Source of the DNA: Lepisosteus oculatus
Taxonomy: Eukaryota > Chordata > Actinopteri > Semionotiformes > Lepisosteidae
Assembly: GCF_040954835.1 (NCBI RefSeq)
Contig: NC_090711.1
Coordinates: forward strand, 5,401,501 to 5,465,500
Direction: 5' to 3'
DNA length: 64,000 bases
The notes beneath the pieces are model-generated. The model saw only the letters and a program-made list of their open reading frames with translations, was not told the DNA's origin and searched no databases. Of this stretch, positions 29,166 to 58,500 are shown in pieces. The position numbers were made by a program, and so were the translations under genes. Each line of letters starts with the position of its first letter. Position 1 is the first letter of the stretch.

Positions 29166-31984
29166 CTACTGATTTAGTAAATATTACCTTGTTTTAAGAT
29201 TTAGGTTTCTAACATTAAAATGATCTGGATAGTGAAATACAGTATTGTCTTTGAACAGTTACCAAAATTGAACCAACTTAGAAGTAAAAAGAAGATAGCT
29301 GTGCAAAAAATAATTATTGACACTTGAGGATTGGGATTCCCTGGTCTCTTGCAGCACTGTGCCAAAAGATTAAATTGTAATACTGCAATAGTAATGTTAA
29401 TAACTTATGGCCATTCGTTTGGATATTTTTGGAGAATAACATGCTGGAGGACAGGAAGACTCTTTGCACAAGGGCACATTCAAGGTGAAAGCAAAATAGA
29501 ACAAATGCTTCCCTATTTTCAAGTATTGCTTTCTTATCTTCACAAAATAAGAATTGTCTGTTTAGGAGTGTTTGGGGATCAGATTTCAATGCTTTTTCAA
29601 ATCCTCCCTTGGGGATGAAAGCCAGTGATTGAATGTTATAGATGTCAGCTTTCTTCTGGTAAGTATTGCATTCATCACGGAACAGCAGATTAGTGGTTTC
29701 TTTATAGACAAGCCTGTTTGTTCTGAGACACGCATGGCTGCAACCACCTTTTCAAGTTCCCTGTTTTCTTTCTGTAAATTAGCCCCTTTGCTACAGAATT
29801 GATAAAATGTGAAAAAATTAGTCTCTAATTGCTCCAGTTTCAGTTGCTTTCATCTGTTTCATGTTTATTCTGAATTCCCAACAAATTCCATTCATGCTCT
29901 AGCAAACAAATTTGAAAATCAGTTGTTTAGAGATACAGGATTTTATTAACTTATCTATTGCACTTTACCCTTATCACATATATATATATAGTATACATTT
30001 TAAATATGAATAATTAATCATTTTCTTTTGTTTTCCTAAGGTTGGCTCCATTTATTTTCATTTGCTAGTTGTTACTAAAGACATCAAACATAAATCTTCC
30101 ATTTCATTGTTAGTCACACCTTTATCATTTATGAAATCATCTTAATTAAGGCATAAGTATTTGTTCCTCATCATTTGCTCTTGATATCTATCATTTATTG
30201 ATTTCACTTAGAAGTTCTTCTGTTCGTGCCTGAAATTAAACCAAACAATGTCTCAGAACCCAATGATGCTGCAGCCTGTTTAAGGGGGTCAGTTTTTTTC
30301 CCTCAAAGTACAGCAGGAGCCTGAGATAATCTAGTCTCACTGAAATGGAATAAAAACAACACCACTCTACTGTTTTCAATACATCTTTATCATTGTCATA
30401 GCCAGAGCTTAAAGCATTTTTTCCACCATGACCACTTTAACAGCTGAATTAAGTTAAGAAGGGATAAGATCCCCCCTGAGGCTTTTAAGAGCTGAATGGA
30501 TACCAAAGGGTAGCAGCCTCCAGAACAGATCAGAAACAAGCAATCGCTTCCCTATGACAGCACGCATGGCTGACCGAAGCACGCAGGGTTTGGGGAGCTA
30601 TCGCAGTCACCTGGAGTGCACACACATCAGGAAGGGGGATGGTGAATGTGAGCTGAAACTGCAAAAACAAGAGGAATCCACGGAGCGTGAGCAAATCTCC
30701 AATTCCTCACTGTCAAGCCCCGGCTGGCAGCAACCGTAACCTTCTGTTGCTACGGGAAACCACAGCTTTCCCAGGAGTGCACGCATTTTTCCCAAGCCTG
30801 CTAGGACACAGTCAGGCCACCTGTCAATGTGCCCTTTCCCCAACTAGGCAGGCAATCAGCTAATCAAACCTGCAAATGCACACCCTGTTTATTCTCTGAA
30901 GCACCACTGGAACGATGCTCTGACATTGAGCTACCACAGGTAGCACTCCAACCTCAAGGAGAAAATGGATTCCCGCACTTGGATCTCAGCTTGGCATTTC
31001 AACAGCTGTGGTGCACTGTCCAGGTGCAGCAACACTCATGCTTTGTGGTTTACTGGAGGAAAACCTGTGTGTGCTGATGGGAGGACTGTGAACCCTTAGT
31101 TGTTGAGCATCAGTGTTCGATCTAGGAGAATGAATCATCTCTCACGATTATGTTAATTAAATAATGATGTTCTTGATGTTCACATCAATACATGCATTCA
31201 CATATTCCATGCCTTCTTTACTTCTGCAAGTTAGCCAAGTGCAACTTCTTGCTATCCCTGCTCCGTGATAATCTGAATTTGACATACAAATATATGCATC
31301 TTGATTGTATTTTTAGATTTACAGATATTTGAGAAAATTATCTTCTTTTCTTCCAATTTAAGTTCTTCATTCTACTCACTTAAGGCAAATATACAGAGAC
31401 GCAACACACAACAAAGTAGTATTGGAACCAGAAGCATCTGTTGAATTTGAATGCTTCTCAGTGTTTTATATACAATCAATGTTGTTAATCCAGATGTTTA
31501 GTTCTGAAAACCTTTTTCATAAACCTACAGTAGTGTAAAACAAACCATACTGCACATAGTTACAGCAGTTTTGTTTATTAACATTATTTGTTAATTAACA
31601 ATATTCTAAAATGTATGATGCAGAATGTTTTCAACAAAGAGTTCTGTATTAACCAACTAAAAAAAACATTAAATGCATAAAATGTATTTTGTGAACACAT
31701 TTTTATTTTCAAAACACATCAAACACAGAACGCAAACATTTCCATACACAACAACCATAAAAATAAAACTGACATCCCCACTGAAAGTCAAACTTGTATG
31801 CCTTTAATGTCCATTTCAGCAGTTACATGGATTGTTGCAACTGCTTTATAATTTACATTAACCTCAACATTTATTTACAAAAACAAAACAGTTTCATGTA
31901 AAAATAGAACTGCATTGAGTAGAGAGCATGTTTTCAGAGGTCATCCATTAATCACAAGGCCTTGTGTGAAATAATCTTCTCCAA
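29166..31984. other. Intergenic; mostly unrecognised, one tRNA-like fragment
   Basis: No gene was supported. A 95-codon frame at 29331-29618 has no recognisable domain. The stretch 30530-30830 is less AT-rich than its surroundings. On the minus strand, TAGCTCAATGTCAGAGC (30917-30933) and GGTTTGATTAG (30860-30870) resemble tRNA A and B boxes and suggest another SINE head. A TATATA tract lies near 29980. Confidence 0.35.
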
Positions 31985-32345
31985 ATTATCTTGTTTAGTC
32001 TACACGCATGGACACACCCATCCACCCCTGCACTAACTGCTCTATCCAATACATGGTCACGGGGCGGCCAGAGCCTATACTGGCCAACAACAGGAGCAAG
32101 GCAGGATAAACCATGGACAGAACACCAGTCCATCACAGAGCAGTCATAGACACATGCGCCAGGGCCAGTTTGCACAGAAGCCAATTAACCTGCCAGTATG
32201 TCTTTGGACTGGGGGGAGGAAACCGGAGCACTGCAAGGATACCCACATGAATACTGGAAGAACATACAAACTCCACACAGATAGTACACCAGGTCCCCAG
32301 TGCGGTGAGACAACAGTGCTAGCCTATGCGTCACCATGCACATGA
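31985..32345 (-). repeat. tRNA-headed SINE copy, - orientation
   Basis: Reverse-orientation body phrases of the same family as the 11.2 kb copy are clear: GTCCATCACAGAGCAGTCAT near 32130, AAGCCAATTAACCTGCCAGT, then TGTCTTTGGACTGG, GAAACCGGAGCA and ATACAAACTCCACACAG. The head is at the right (about 32345) and the tail at the left. The overlapping open frames are shadows of the repeat. Confidence 0.85.
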
Positions 32346-33499
32346 GCGCATACATAGGAGGGATTTAGAGAAACCAGCATCCACTAACCAGCATGTTTTT
32401 GAAAGGAGGGAGGAAGCCATAACATCTGGAAAATTCCCACAGGAACACAGGGGAGACTACACAAAATGCACACAGAGCGAGTTCCAGTCCAGAAGCTATT
32501 CCATGACTCCTTAGGAGTGAAACTGAGTGTCTCCTTCTGCTGAAAGGCAATATTGAAGCCCATGCAGAATTTGTGACTGTTCACGTTTTGAATGAAGTGC
32601 TCTGTAAAACTGTTAAATGCTCAATGTTTGGGTTGCCTGTACATTTCTAGAAGATGTTCTTCTGATAGTATTTGGTTTAGTGCTTCTTTGTGCATTTTAC
32701 ATCATACGGGGGAAAAAAACATTGCAGATCATAAAAATTATAGAACAATACCTTGACATCTAGTGGAGACGTAAGGAAGTACTTCTGTGAAGGAAGGGGA
32801 TTTTAGGAGTAAACTCAAAGTTTCAGTACTTTAACCTCGACATAGTGTATCTCATACGTCTGAGTAGACAATTATTTTAATTCGTCTTCTCGTAAGAAAA
32901 ACAAAAAACCACAACCAGACATAAATGTGCCGTCTCAACAGGTAAATGTCTTAACGTGAGGAGATGTCACAGTAGGCAGGATTTCCTGCTGTGCTCCTAA
33001 CTAAGAAGGAAAATGAGAGGTTCTAGAGAAATTTTAACAATTCAGTTGCTTCTTCACTTTTCTAGGCTCTTAACGCGTTCACAACAGTAGGCTAAAATAC
33101 ATTTGTGCGGTCTGTCTTTTCTGTCTGAACGATATGCCTGTCGTATTAATACAAAGAAAAAAGACCCGTGAACTACATCCGTTCTTGGGTATTTCTGGAA
33201 CAAGGTGAGATTTGTTCCATTACTTCTCACGCCCTTGTTTTGTTTTATGACACGTGAGATCATTTTATCTGGGTCACTGAATTAGCTCTCCACTTTGGGA
33301 GTGCAAATAGCGTTATCGAATGCCTCCAATTTCCGCCTTAGCAGTTTCAAGTCAGCCTTTTAACAATAATAATGAAGATCATAATGCTATGGACATCTAG
33401 ATATGTGCGATTATTTTAAAATATTCCACAGTATCAGCGTTGGCGTGCACGGTACCATATAACCAAATACATTCCCCCAAAACCTGAAATTGCACAATG
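32346..33499. other. Upstream of SRMS; unrecognised, CpG rising toward the gene
   Basis: 32346-32520 may be a second, related SINE fragment (it has GAAGCCATAACATCTGG and CAGGAACACAGGGGAGA phrases resembling the family body). From about 32770 onward CpG dinucleotides become more common, as at the other promoters of this window. No coding frame is supported. Confidence 0.35.
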
Positions 33500-33871
33500 A
33501 AAGTTGCAGCCACAACATTTATATATAGCTAATATCGAAAGTTTTTCGTTTATAGTTCGTTAATAAATATAGATGGTTACCGCCGACATCTCAGTTATCC
33601 AAATTTCCCATTATTTCTTTACCTTTTTTTTAAGCAGACGAATCCCCAAGCGGTCGCTTCCGCATTCACCAAGACCTCAGTTTCCATCTCTCACCAAAAC
33701 AGGTTGAGCCTGATCTGCAGCCCGGGCAAGTGCAGTCCCAGAGAAAACACTTTAGCCATGTTTCGGCAATTACTCGTGATGAGAATGTTCTGATCGAATC
33801 TGTTTGCTTTCTCTCGGCAGACGTATTTCAGTCCCTTCGTCTTCGCCCGAGGTGACTGCGATATATTCGGG
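33500..33871 (+). promoter_or_regulatory. srms: SRMS promoter and 5' UTR (approximate)
   Basis: A TATA-like TTATATATAG lies at 33520-33529, about 340 bp upstream of the SRMS start codon, in a region with raised CpG frequency. The transcription start cannot be fixed by eye and an upstream non-coding exon is not excluded. Confidence 0.3.
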
Positions 33872-44259
<10,388 letters not shown>

Positions 44260-46000
44260 AGAGTAGAAGAACTATTGGGGGTAACGTGAAGACCAGGGGA
44301 CTGGGCTGAAAATTTGCAGATTTATACTTTTTTTATGAAGAGATATGTATAATAATTTTCATACCTAAAAAGGATCTGGTGAGTTTAAATCATAAAAGCT
44401 GTCACATGGTCTGCTCAGTAAGGATGAGAAAGAAAACTGTGACCTGGGCCATTATGTCATACCGCTATGGTGTATTCTAATTCAACATTCTCACTAGCCC
44501 AGGAACCGGCTCTTCTCAAATATGCAGGAAAATGTAAGGTAGAAGGTTTCCACCTCTTGTTTTTTTTAACACCAGGAATAACCATTATTTCCTTGAGGAA
44601 AATATTCAAAATATCTATCAATAGAAACCAGTGGCATGAAACAGAAGGAAACTGTTCTCACTGGACAAACAACACATTCAGTACTTTATTACACATTGGG
44701 CTTTGTAGAACACGCCTAACTTAATTTCTGGGTATTTCCTTGAGCTCCAATGTACTTCTTTAGTACTTTATATCATTTATTTTAATTGAACTTGTATATT
44801 TTAGCTTTACCAGCTAGTGCAGATAAACATCAGTTTATCCCATGCCTATAGGCTATAAATTCCCAAGGTTTCTGTAATGTGAACAGATTTAACTGTTATT
44901 TATGAAATGTAAGTGCAATTGAACTTATTTTTAAAAGGTTACAACATTTAATTTAAATGGAAAGGCCCTTTCCATGTATCTGAAATAATAATTTAAGTAT
45001 TTTGTGTGACAAATTCAAAACAGCACTGCTACAGAATTTGATGAGGTTGTGATATGGAGCACAAAACAGAGTGGGCATGTGCATGGTGGAATTTCATTGT
45101 TACAGGTTTATATCGGCAAAGTTTCTGTGACGTTAATTAACCACACAGGCAATGACGAAGCTTGGGTTAGACTGGTTGAGAAGACAAAATCCAAACTTGT
45201 TGGTAAGGTATGGACTGGGAGCAATTATTATAACTTACTCAAGCCCTTCTCCCTCTATTATGGTGAAGGAGTGGAGGGAGGAAAGGGATTCAAGTTATAT
45301 ATACTGTATAGTGTCATACATGTGCGAATTTATGGTATCCATCCATCCATCCATTTTCTAACTGCTTCTCCCAATTCTGGAAAGCAGAGAAGCCAGATTC
45401 TGTCCGGGCAAGCAACACGTACAAGGCAGAGAGCTCCCTAGATGGGACAGACACAGACACACACTTGCACTATGGCCAAGTTTCCCTGAAGCCAATTAAC
45501 CCACCAGTATGTTTTTGGACAGCTGGAGAAAAACAGACCATTCAAAGGAAAGCTATGTGGACTTGAGGAGAACATACAAACTCCATGCAGTGTACACATT
45601 AATATAAATGGAAAACAAAATGAATGAAAAGGCCAAATGAGTGTTTTGTATGGTTTGTTCTTTATCTCTCAGGAAATACAGTACTACTTAAAAATGTTAA
45701 TGCATATTTTTGATTTGAAAAAATAAGGACTTTGTGACTGAGCATGTCTGTATCACTAATTACTTAGCTGCTTGTTTGTATTTTTCCCAGACATGGAGAA
45801 TAATCTAGTAATTTAGTGCAACACAGGCAGTATTTATATTATGATGAAAATACTTGTGATGATGGTGTATTTTTTAACAGGACTGTGCAAGTACTTTATT
45901 ACAATATTGTACATTAACAATTAAAGCTTCACCTTTGACTTGACGGGGGGTTTAAAAGCTGTTTTTGTAAAAATGTTCATTAAATTCAATTGTCCATAAA
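44260..46000 (+). other. SRMS 3' UTR and SRMS-PTK6 intergenic DNA
   Basis: No coding frame is supported. I see no canonical AATAAA close after the SRMS stop; the first fair signal noticed is ATTAAA at 45920-45925, past the SINE copy at 45.34-45.60 kb. The SRMS 3' end is therefore undetermined. Confidence 0.4.
45335..45600 (-). repeat. tRNA-headed SINE copy, - orientation, with ATCC tail
   Basis: The copy starts at an ATCC tetranucleotide run (45337-45353), the usual tail of this SINE read backwards. It continues with AAGCCAATTAACCCACCAGT, TATGTTTTTGGACAGCTGGA and ACATACAAACTCCATGCAG. It is diverged, with the head end near 45600 truncated, and lies between the SRMS stop and the PTK6 promoter. 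The open frame covering 45049-45441 partly derives from it. Confidence 0.8.
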
Positions 46001-46039
46001 GAAATACAATTTTGGATTACAGTTTATTTTAAAAAAAAA

Positions 46040-46705
46040 ACGCGCGCTATTCTATGAACAGATTCCCCAAATTAGCATTTTGTGTGGGGATGTTGCCGCA
46101 GAACGGGTGTCTGTAATGGGGAACTGAACTTGAGTGATGTGTTCAGTATTTTTAATTTGCTGTAGTTAACCCCTTAACCGCTATCGCCAAACAGTAGCTG
46201 CAATGAAGTTTGTTTTGTGGACGTGTTTGTTTTGCCTGCAAAATTTCAAATAGCTTTCAGATGGGTGTAGCCGCTGTACTGTATGTTATTTAATCGGATA
46301 GTAAATGAGCAAAAGAGCGTCTCTATTGCCGGCACTTTTTTACAAGTACAACAGTCTTTAGCTGGTAGTTATCAAATTGTCAGCGTCTTAAGATTTTACC
46401 TGCGTTCTGCTGTTTCCATACGTTATTCGTAGCATTACTGCTCTTGGAATTCTAGACATGCGAACAGGCGTGGTTTTAAAGTGAATGCCGAACGCCGCAT
46501 AACGAGGAAGCAGAAGTCCAGTAAAAGAAAAGTAGTTTAGTGAAAATACTATCCGCTCCTGTGACGAGAGAGAAATACGCTGCAATGATTATTATTTTGT
46601 GGTCGACTTCTTAACTCGCGCTTTCAACTGGAACTAGGCTGAGAACTGGGGAGCTCTCAGAATTTGTTGGGAATTACAGACCGCAGTTTTCTCGAGGACT
46701 CTCCT
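46040..46705 (+). promoter_or_regulatory. ptk6: PTK6 promoter and 5' UTR (approximate)
   Basis: CpG dinucleotides rise sharply from CGCGCGC at about 46041 through the first coding exon. This matches the pattern seen at the other promoters in the window. There is no obvious TATA box, and the transcription start is undefined. Confidence 0.4.
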
Positions 46706-53481
<6,776 letters not shown>

Positions 53482-54680
53482 AAGGTACCTGCACCAGCCT
53501 GGACCTGCCACAGGAATGGATCTGACATCTTGAGCAGATGCATTTCATTTGCCTGGAAAGGATCTCAACTTTCCAAGAGCATAAATCATAAGACTTTAAA
53601 CTGGAGGAGGACGTACTTATTCATGACAGTTCTTGATTATCTTAAACTGTTCTCATGTGACCATCTGATTCTACAACAAGATGGTTTGGTATTCCCATCC
53701 TTAAGGATAAAGAAATAGTGATATAAGCCTTTCCACCTACAGTATATAAGCATTGTACACCATTTAAATTTAGATTTAGTTCATGTTTTTAATCTGTGGG
53801 TCCAGCAATCAGTAAGAAATAAACTTTTTCCTATGACCTGCATTAAACCTACATATATCGGTCTTAATTATAGTCAGGATGAAGTCTGTTTTGCTGAAGT
53901 ACATTTTTGAAGATCCTTTATAAGGTAATCATGACCTTGTAAAAGGTACATCTTGTACAAGGGGAATTCAAATGCAATGTGTTCATCTTAAAGATGGCCC
54001 TGCAAAGTCCACAATTACTTTGAAATGAGGTGTCTGCAGTTGTTGCAATTTGGTGCTTATTCCAACTCAAAGTGTAAAATACTGTATGTCAGTCTTATAA
54101 AGCCTTATTAATGTTTTAGGAGATAATTGTAAAAAACAGTGAAATTGACAGATTTGTACAAATGTATTATTACAGTTGACAGTATTATGAAAACATACAG
54201 ACTTTGTATAACTCTACTGCCATCAAATATCAAAACCATTTTGGTTGCCTTTCTGTTGAAATTCAGCGAGTGGTATATTTGAAAAAAGTGAGAAACAGTC
54301 AAAACCACAACTTCCATTGTAAAAAATCTGGCTTTTATGAAGGCTCTTTGCTCCCTTAGTTTTGTCTTTATCCCGGATGACGTTTGGGATCAGGGACAAA
54401 TGTTGGTGGAGCTCTCTATGACAGGAAGGTCTTTTTGGGGTTTCACCGCTGCCTAGGGAAGCACAGGAGTGCCTAAACTAGTTAATATTCTCATTCAAAA
54501 CGACTTCAGGTGTAAGCCATACCGTGCCTACGGTTATACAAAGTCATAAAAGCACAAATACACTGTTTGATTTTACACACCCAGATCATGATTTTTCTGG
54601 TTCTGTTTGGTTCTTACGATTCATACATCATTAATGTAAGGGTGACTTTGACAATCAATAAATAATGCCTAATAAATCCT
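53482..54680 (+). other. ptk6: PTK6 3' untranslated region (probable)
   Basis: Non-coding sequence after the TAG stop. AATAAA motifs lie at 53818-53823, 54657-54662 and 54671-54676. The last two form a close pair followed by a GT-rich stretch, a good candidate transcript end; the first may give a shorter form. Confidence 0.55.
54657..54676 (+). terminator. ptk6: Paired polyadenylation signals, likely PTK6 3' end
   Basis: Two perfect AATAAA hexamers lie eight bases apart, followed by TTTGTAACCTTTGTGTCTC. This is a strong arrangement for cleavage about 1.2 kb past the PTK6 stop. Confidence 0.5.
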
Positions 54681-55214
54681 CCCAGTTTGTAACCTTTGTG
54701 TCTCTCTTTGCTATTTCAATAGTTGTCACAGAGCATTTGCATATTGTACATTTGTACATTCAGCTCACAATTTTTAGAGTAAAAGTGTAGATTTTATTCA
54801 AAAGCCATAATGAGAAAACTATTAAAGGGGGAAAATGGGATTCTGAATATGATCCAGTATATAACAAAGTTATGTAGTATATGCAGCAAGAAAAACACCT
54901 CAAACACAACTAAAAAACAGGTGGGCAGAATTAACATTCATCTGCGCACCTAAATTGAAGATCTGCATATTTTTGTTTAAACACTTTTAACTGTGGGGTC
55001 AATCTCTTGTGTTTTATTACAATTCCAATTCTGTTATTGATTTGCAATTGAACTATCAATTCCATTGACTTAAAATCTATCTGTAATAATACATAGTATG
55101 CAAGGGAGTTGTATGTCTTTACACTTACATGGAGTAGCTAATTTGCAAGCTGATGTGAAAAATCTATTTTATGCCATTAGATCAAATATAGTATAGGTTT
55201 TTTCTTAACGTTTG

Positions 55215-55520
55215 TCAACCTAGAAGTCCTTCAGGGCCGCACATCTCCAAGACTGAACATGAGCATCACTGATCTAATTCATTTTCTGATCATGAACAGG
55301 GCTGTCTCAATCTTCTTCGGGACGCTACAGTGTCTGCAGACTTTCACTTAAACTCATTTCCTAATGGACCTCAACAGTTCGTTATTGGCTTAATTGGACT
55401 AATTGAACGACTCCATGCGACAGGAGATTCAGACCTGTCATTAAAAAACGCATGTATATTTGACATGAGCTGCACTAATTTTGTTTATCAAAAAGTTCTG
55501 TTTTCTTTTACTACTAATTA
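55215..55520. repeat. Possible old dispersed repeat
   Basis: Phrases such as GTCCTTCAGGGCCGCACATC, CTAATGGACCTCAACAG and TTAATTGGACTAATTGA resemble a diverged non-coding repeat I remember from fish genomes (aggregate CAGGGCC...TTAATTGGACTAATTG). The match is weak and from memory. Confidence 0.3.
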
Positions 55521-58500
55521 GCTCAGTAGATGACCTGGGAAAACAGGCACACAGAATAGGCTGCTAGGTTTATAAAGGTTACTTATCAAGGTCATTGCCC
55601 TTTTCAGGAAAATGTATAAGGTGTAACATTTAACAACAGGTGTAGCACAACAACAGACTGTGCAACAATGAAATATGATCTGCATACAAAATAAAACGTG
55701 GGAGCACCTTTTCAAGGACAGGGGTTGTACTCACCTAACAGGCTTCATAGCACCAGCATCAATATCACCTGTCTCCACCAGGGGGCATGCAGAGAATTCC
55801 GAGGCTGTAAAATCTCCAGCACACCCACTGATACAGCTTAGTCTGATCTCCATGGTTCCATTTACATACTGTACATGTGTAACACATGTCAGTGTTCTAC
55901 ATGAGAGATTTCGCAACACAGTTGTTTGAGTTGGCCGAGTAATGTCCTAAGTGCCTGTAATTAGCAATGTATGTCTCCACAGCACACCTCTGTTCTTATT
56001 CTTTAGATATATCCACTATCCGGATCAGGAGGGGAAAGAAACGTGAAGGTTTCACAGATTGTGCAGGACAAACTATATGAAGAAATGCAGCTGTCTGCAC
56101 TAAGAGCAAGAACAGTATGGGTGAGAAGGGGTTCAATGACAAGCGTGGCCAGAAATAACCCCTTCATTGATTAGAATAGAAATGTATTTCTGGTTAGGCT
56201 AAGTCAAGGGAGTGAGAACATGGAGAAACCTATGAGAAGAATCTAAAAAGGTCTTGGCAGCACATCCTGAATAGGTTGCCAAACTCTGGGGTTGTTCTGG
56301 GACTTTAGTTGCAAAGACTTGTGCTCCTGAAAGGCATCATTAATGAAGAAATGTACAGGAATATATTTGAAGGCAAGGATTTGTAATGATGTGTCCAAAA
56401 TTCAGATGCTTCTTTTTGTCCCTAAATAATTGCTTAAGGAGAACATCCATTCCGTCTGCTTGGGAAGGCTTTAACAAACCATTCTGCTATTTTTACAAAT
56501 TACAGGAATGTATGCTACCTTTAAATACATATCTATCTTCCAAGAAAAAAATCATTTTCATGAATAAAAAAGTACAAAAAATAAGAACTTTATCAAAGAA
56601 CTACAGTAATAACAGCCTAGGTTAAGACTGCAAAGAAAACCTTCAAAAAGGACTAATGTCACTACAACAGCACAGCTTGTGATGTTCGATGAAAAGATTA
56701 TTTTTGTCATAACTTGGAGTGTGTTTGTGTGTTTTTAACAGGAATGATAAATGTTGGGTCACTGAGGCAAGGATTCATATAACTCCTGTATAACTATCAT
56801 TATTTGAAAATCTATAAAATGTTTATGAAGTGCAATGAAACAAATGTGCTATTTCATTTAACAGAAAACGTTTAGTTACCACTCATACACGATGACCTTT
56901 AGGTAACCAGAAGTAAGATGGCAAGTGACCATCCATTTATATGTCCATGTTGAGAAGGTTTTTGGCATGCATTTATTTCTAAACACTAAGTGACAAACAG
57001 GTGAACAAAACTGTCCTTTAGATTATTATAGTTCTGGAATCATACTGTGGCCTTGAATGACAATGTAAATCTTAATTTAATTTATCTTAATCTTAATTTA
57101 GATTCTTAAAATACAAATTAGAGACCTGAAACCTTATACCCTTACATTTACTTTTCATAGCACTGCTGAATACATTTATTATTAGCTTATTATGTAATGA
57201 TAAATTATTCATTTATATAAAGAAAGTTATTTTGTACAAGCAGTTTATAAATTAAGTCAAATTATTACTTAAAGAATGTGAATATTAATAATCATACTAC
57301 ACAAAAAGTGTATCAATACAGTTCTTGCTGAAAATGACTACTTTTTTATTGAATACCTTCCTAATAACCACATTTAGATCACGCAGATTAGAATTCCGTA
57401 AGAAGTGCTGTGCTGCCTTTTCACCTCCAGCAAGCTAAAACCAAAGCTGACAGACTCGCAAAGTACAGCTTGTCTGAGTTGGCACAATGTGATTGGCCTG
57501 CAACCCTCTTCTCTGGCCTGTGCAGCTCAGTCAAAATTCTTGCCTTCACAAAAAGTAGGTCAACGTTTCAGCATGCTGGTGCATGGATCAGCAATGTACA
57601 GTCATGCCAAGAATTAGCTTAATCTTCGTCAATGATCTTCGCTCAACAACTGCTGGCTTCATGGGGTTGGCGTAAACCCGTTGCCTTTCCACACTAGATT
57701 TAGAAAATGGATGTCTAAATGTGTGATGGGCCAAGAGAGATACCCGAGGCTGGGCAGAGGCTGTAAATTTATAGCTGTCTAAATATACCAAGTGATAAAA
57801 GGGTTGAGCTGATAAATGTCTGCCTTCTTTCTTTTAGCTAGTTGTAGGAGAGGGACTACTCACCACTCGCCTGGTAACATCTTCGGCTAGTTTGTGACAT
57901 CTATTCAGCTTTAAATGAATCATGTGACCATAATTATACCGAATTTGACACAACAAAAGAAAGGTATACATCTTAAGACGACAGAGTTTAATTTGTGGAG
58001 ACAAGGGGCCATATTCCAAACTTTATCATTTCAAACTGTTCACCATCTGTAATGTTGCATTTATGCAGTTTCTCAGCAGAAATATTCCCCTCTCTTTTTT
58101 GTATAATCTCTGTTCCAATTTGTCATTGTTCTTTTAGTCAGGATAAGTTTGATAAAATGATCACTTCAGATCATGATAAAATGCAAATGTATAAAGATCA
58201 TAAAAGAGTGCCCTTTAAGTAAAATATTTTTTGTTATTCCAATTTGCAACTACAGTCAAGTGTGCCTTTGCCTTGTTAAAAGAATATAAAGATTATGATA
58301 TTCAGTTACAAACAATATAATACAATTCATTTTTACTTATATTTAATTACAAAAACATATCCCTTCAAACAAAAAATAGTTTGGTATTATTTAACATCCA
58401 GATAAACCCTTATGAAGACATTTTTTCTATTTTCCTTTCATCATCATAGACAGAGATAAAAAGAAAAGTTTACATTTGTCACAGAGTGAAAGCAAGTGTC

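Noticed and set aside
45337-45353. A stand-alone ATCC microsatellite
   Set aside because: It is the tail of the adjoining reverse-oriented SINE, a usual feature of that family.
45049-45441. A 130-codon + strand frame between SRMS and PTK6
   Set aside because: It has no domain and its 3' part crosses the ATCC tail of a SINE copy.
46664-46705. In-frame TTG upstream of the PTK6 ATG
   Set aside because: The ATG at 46706 is the first ATG in this frame after the upstream open stretch begins. TTG starts are not expected.
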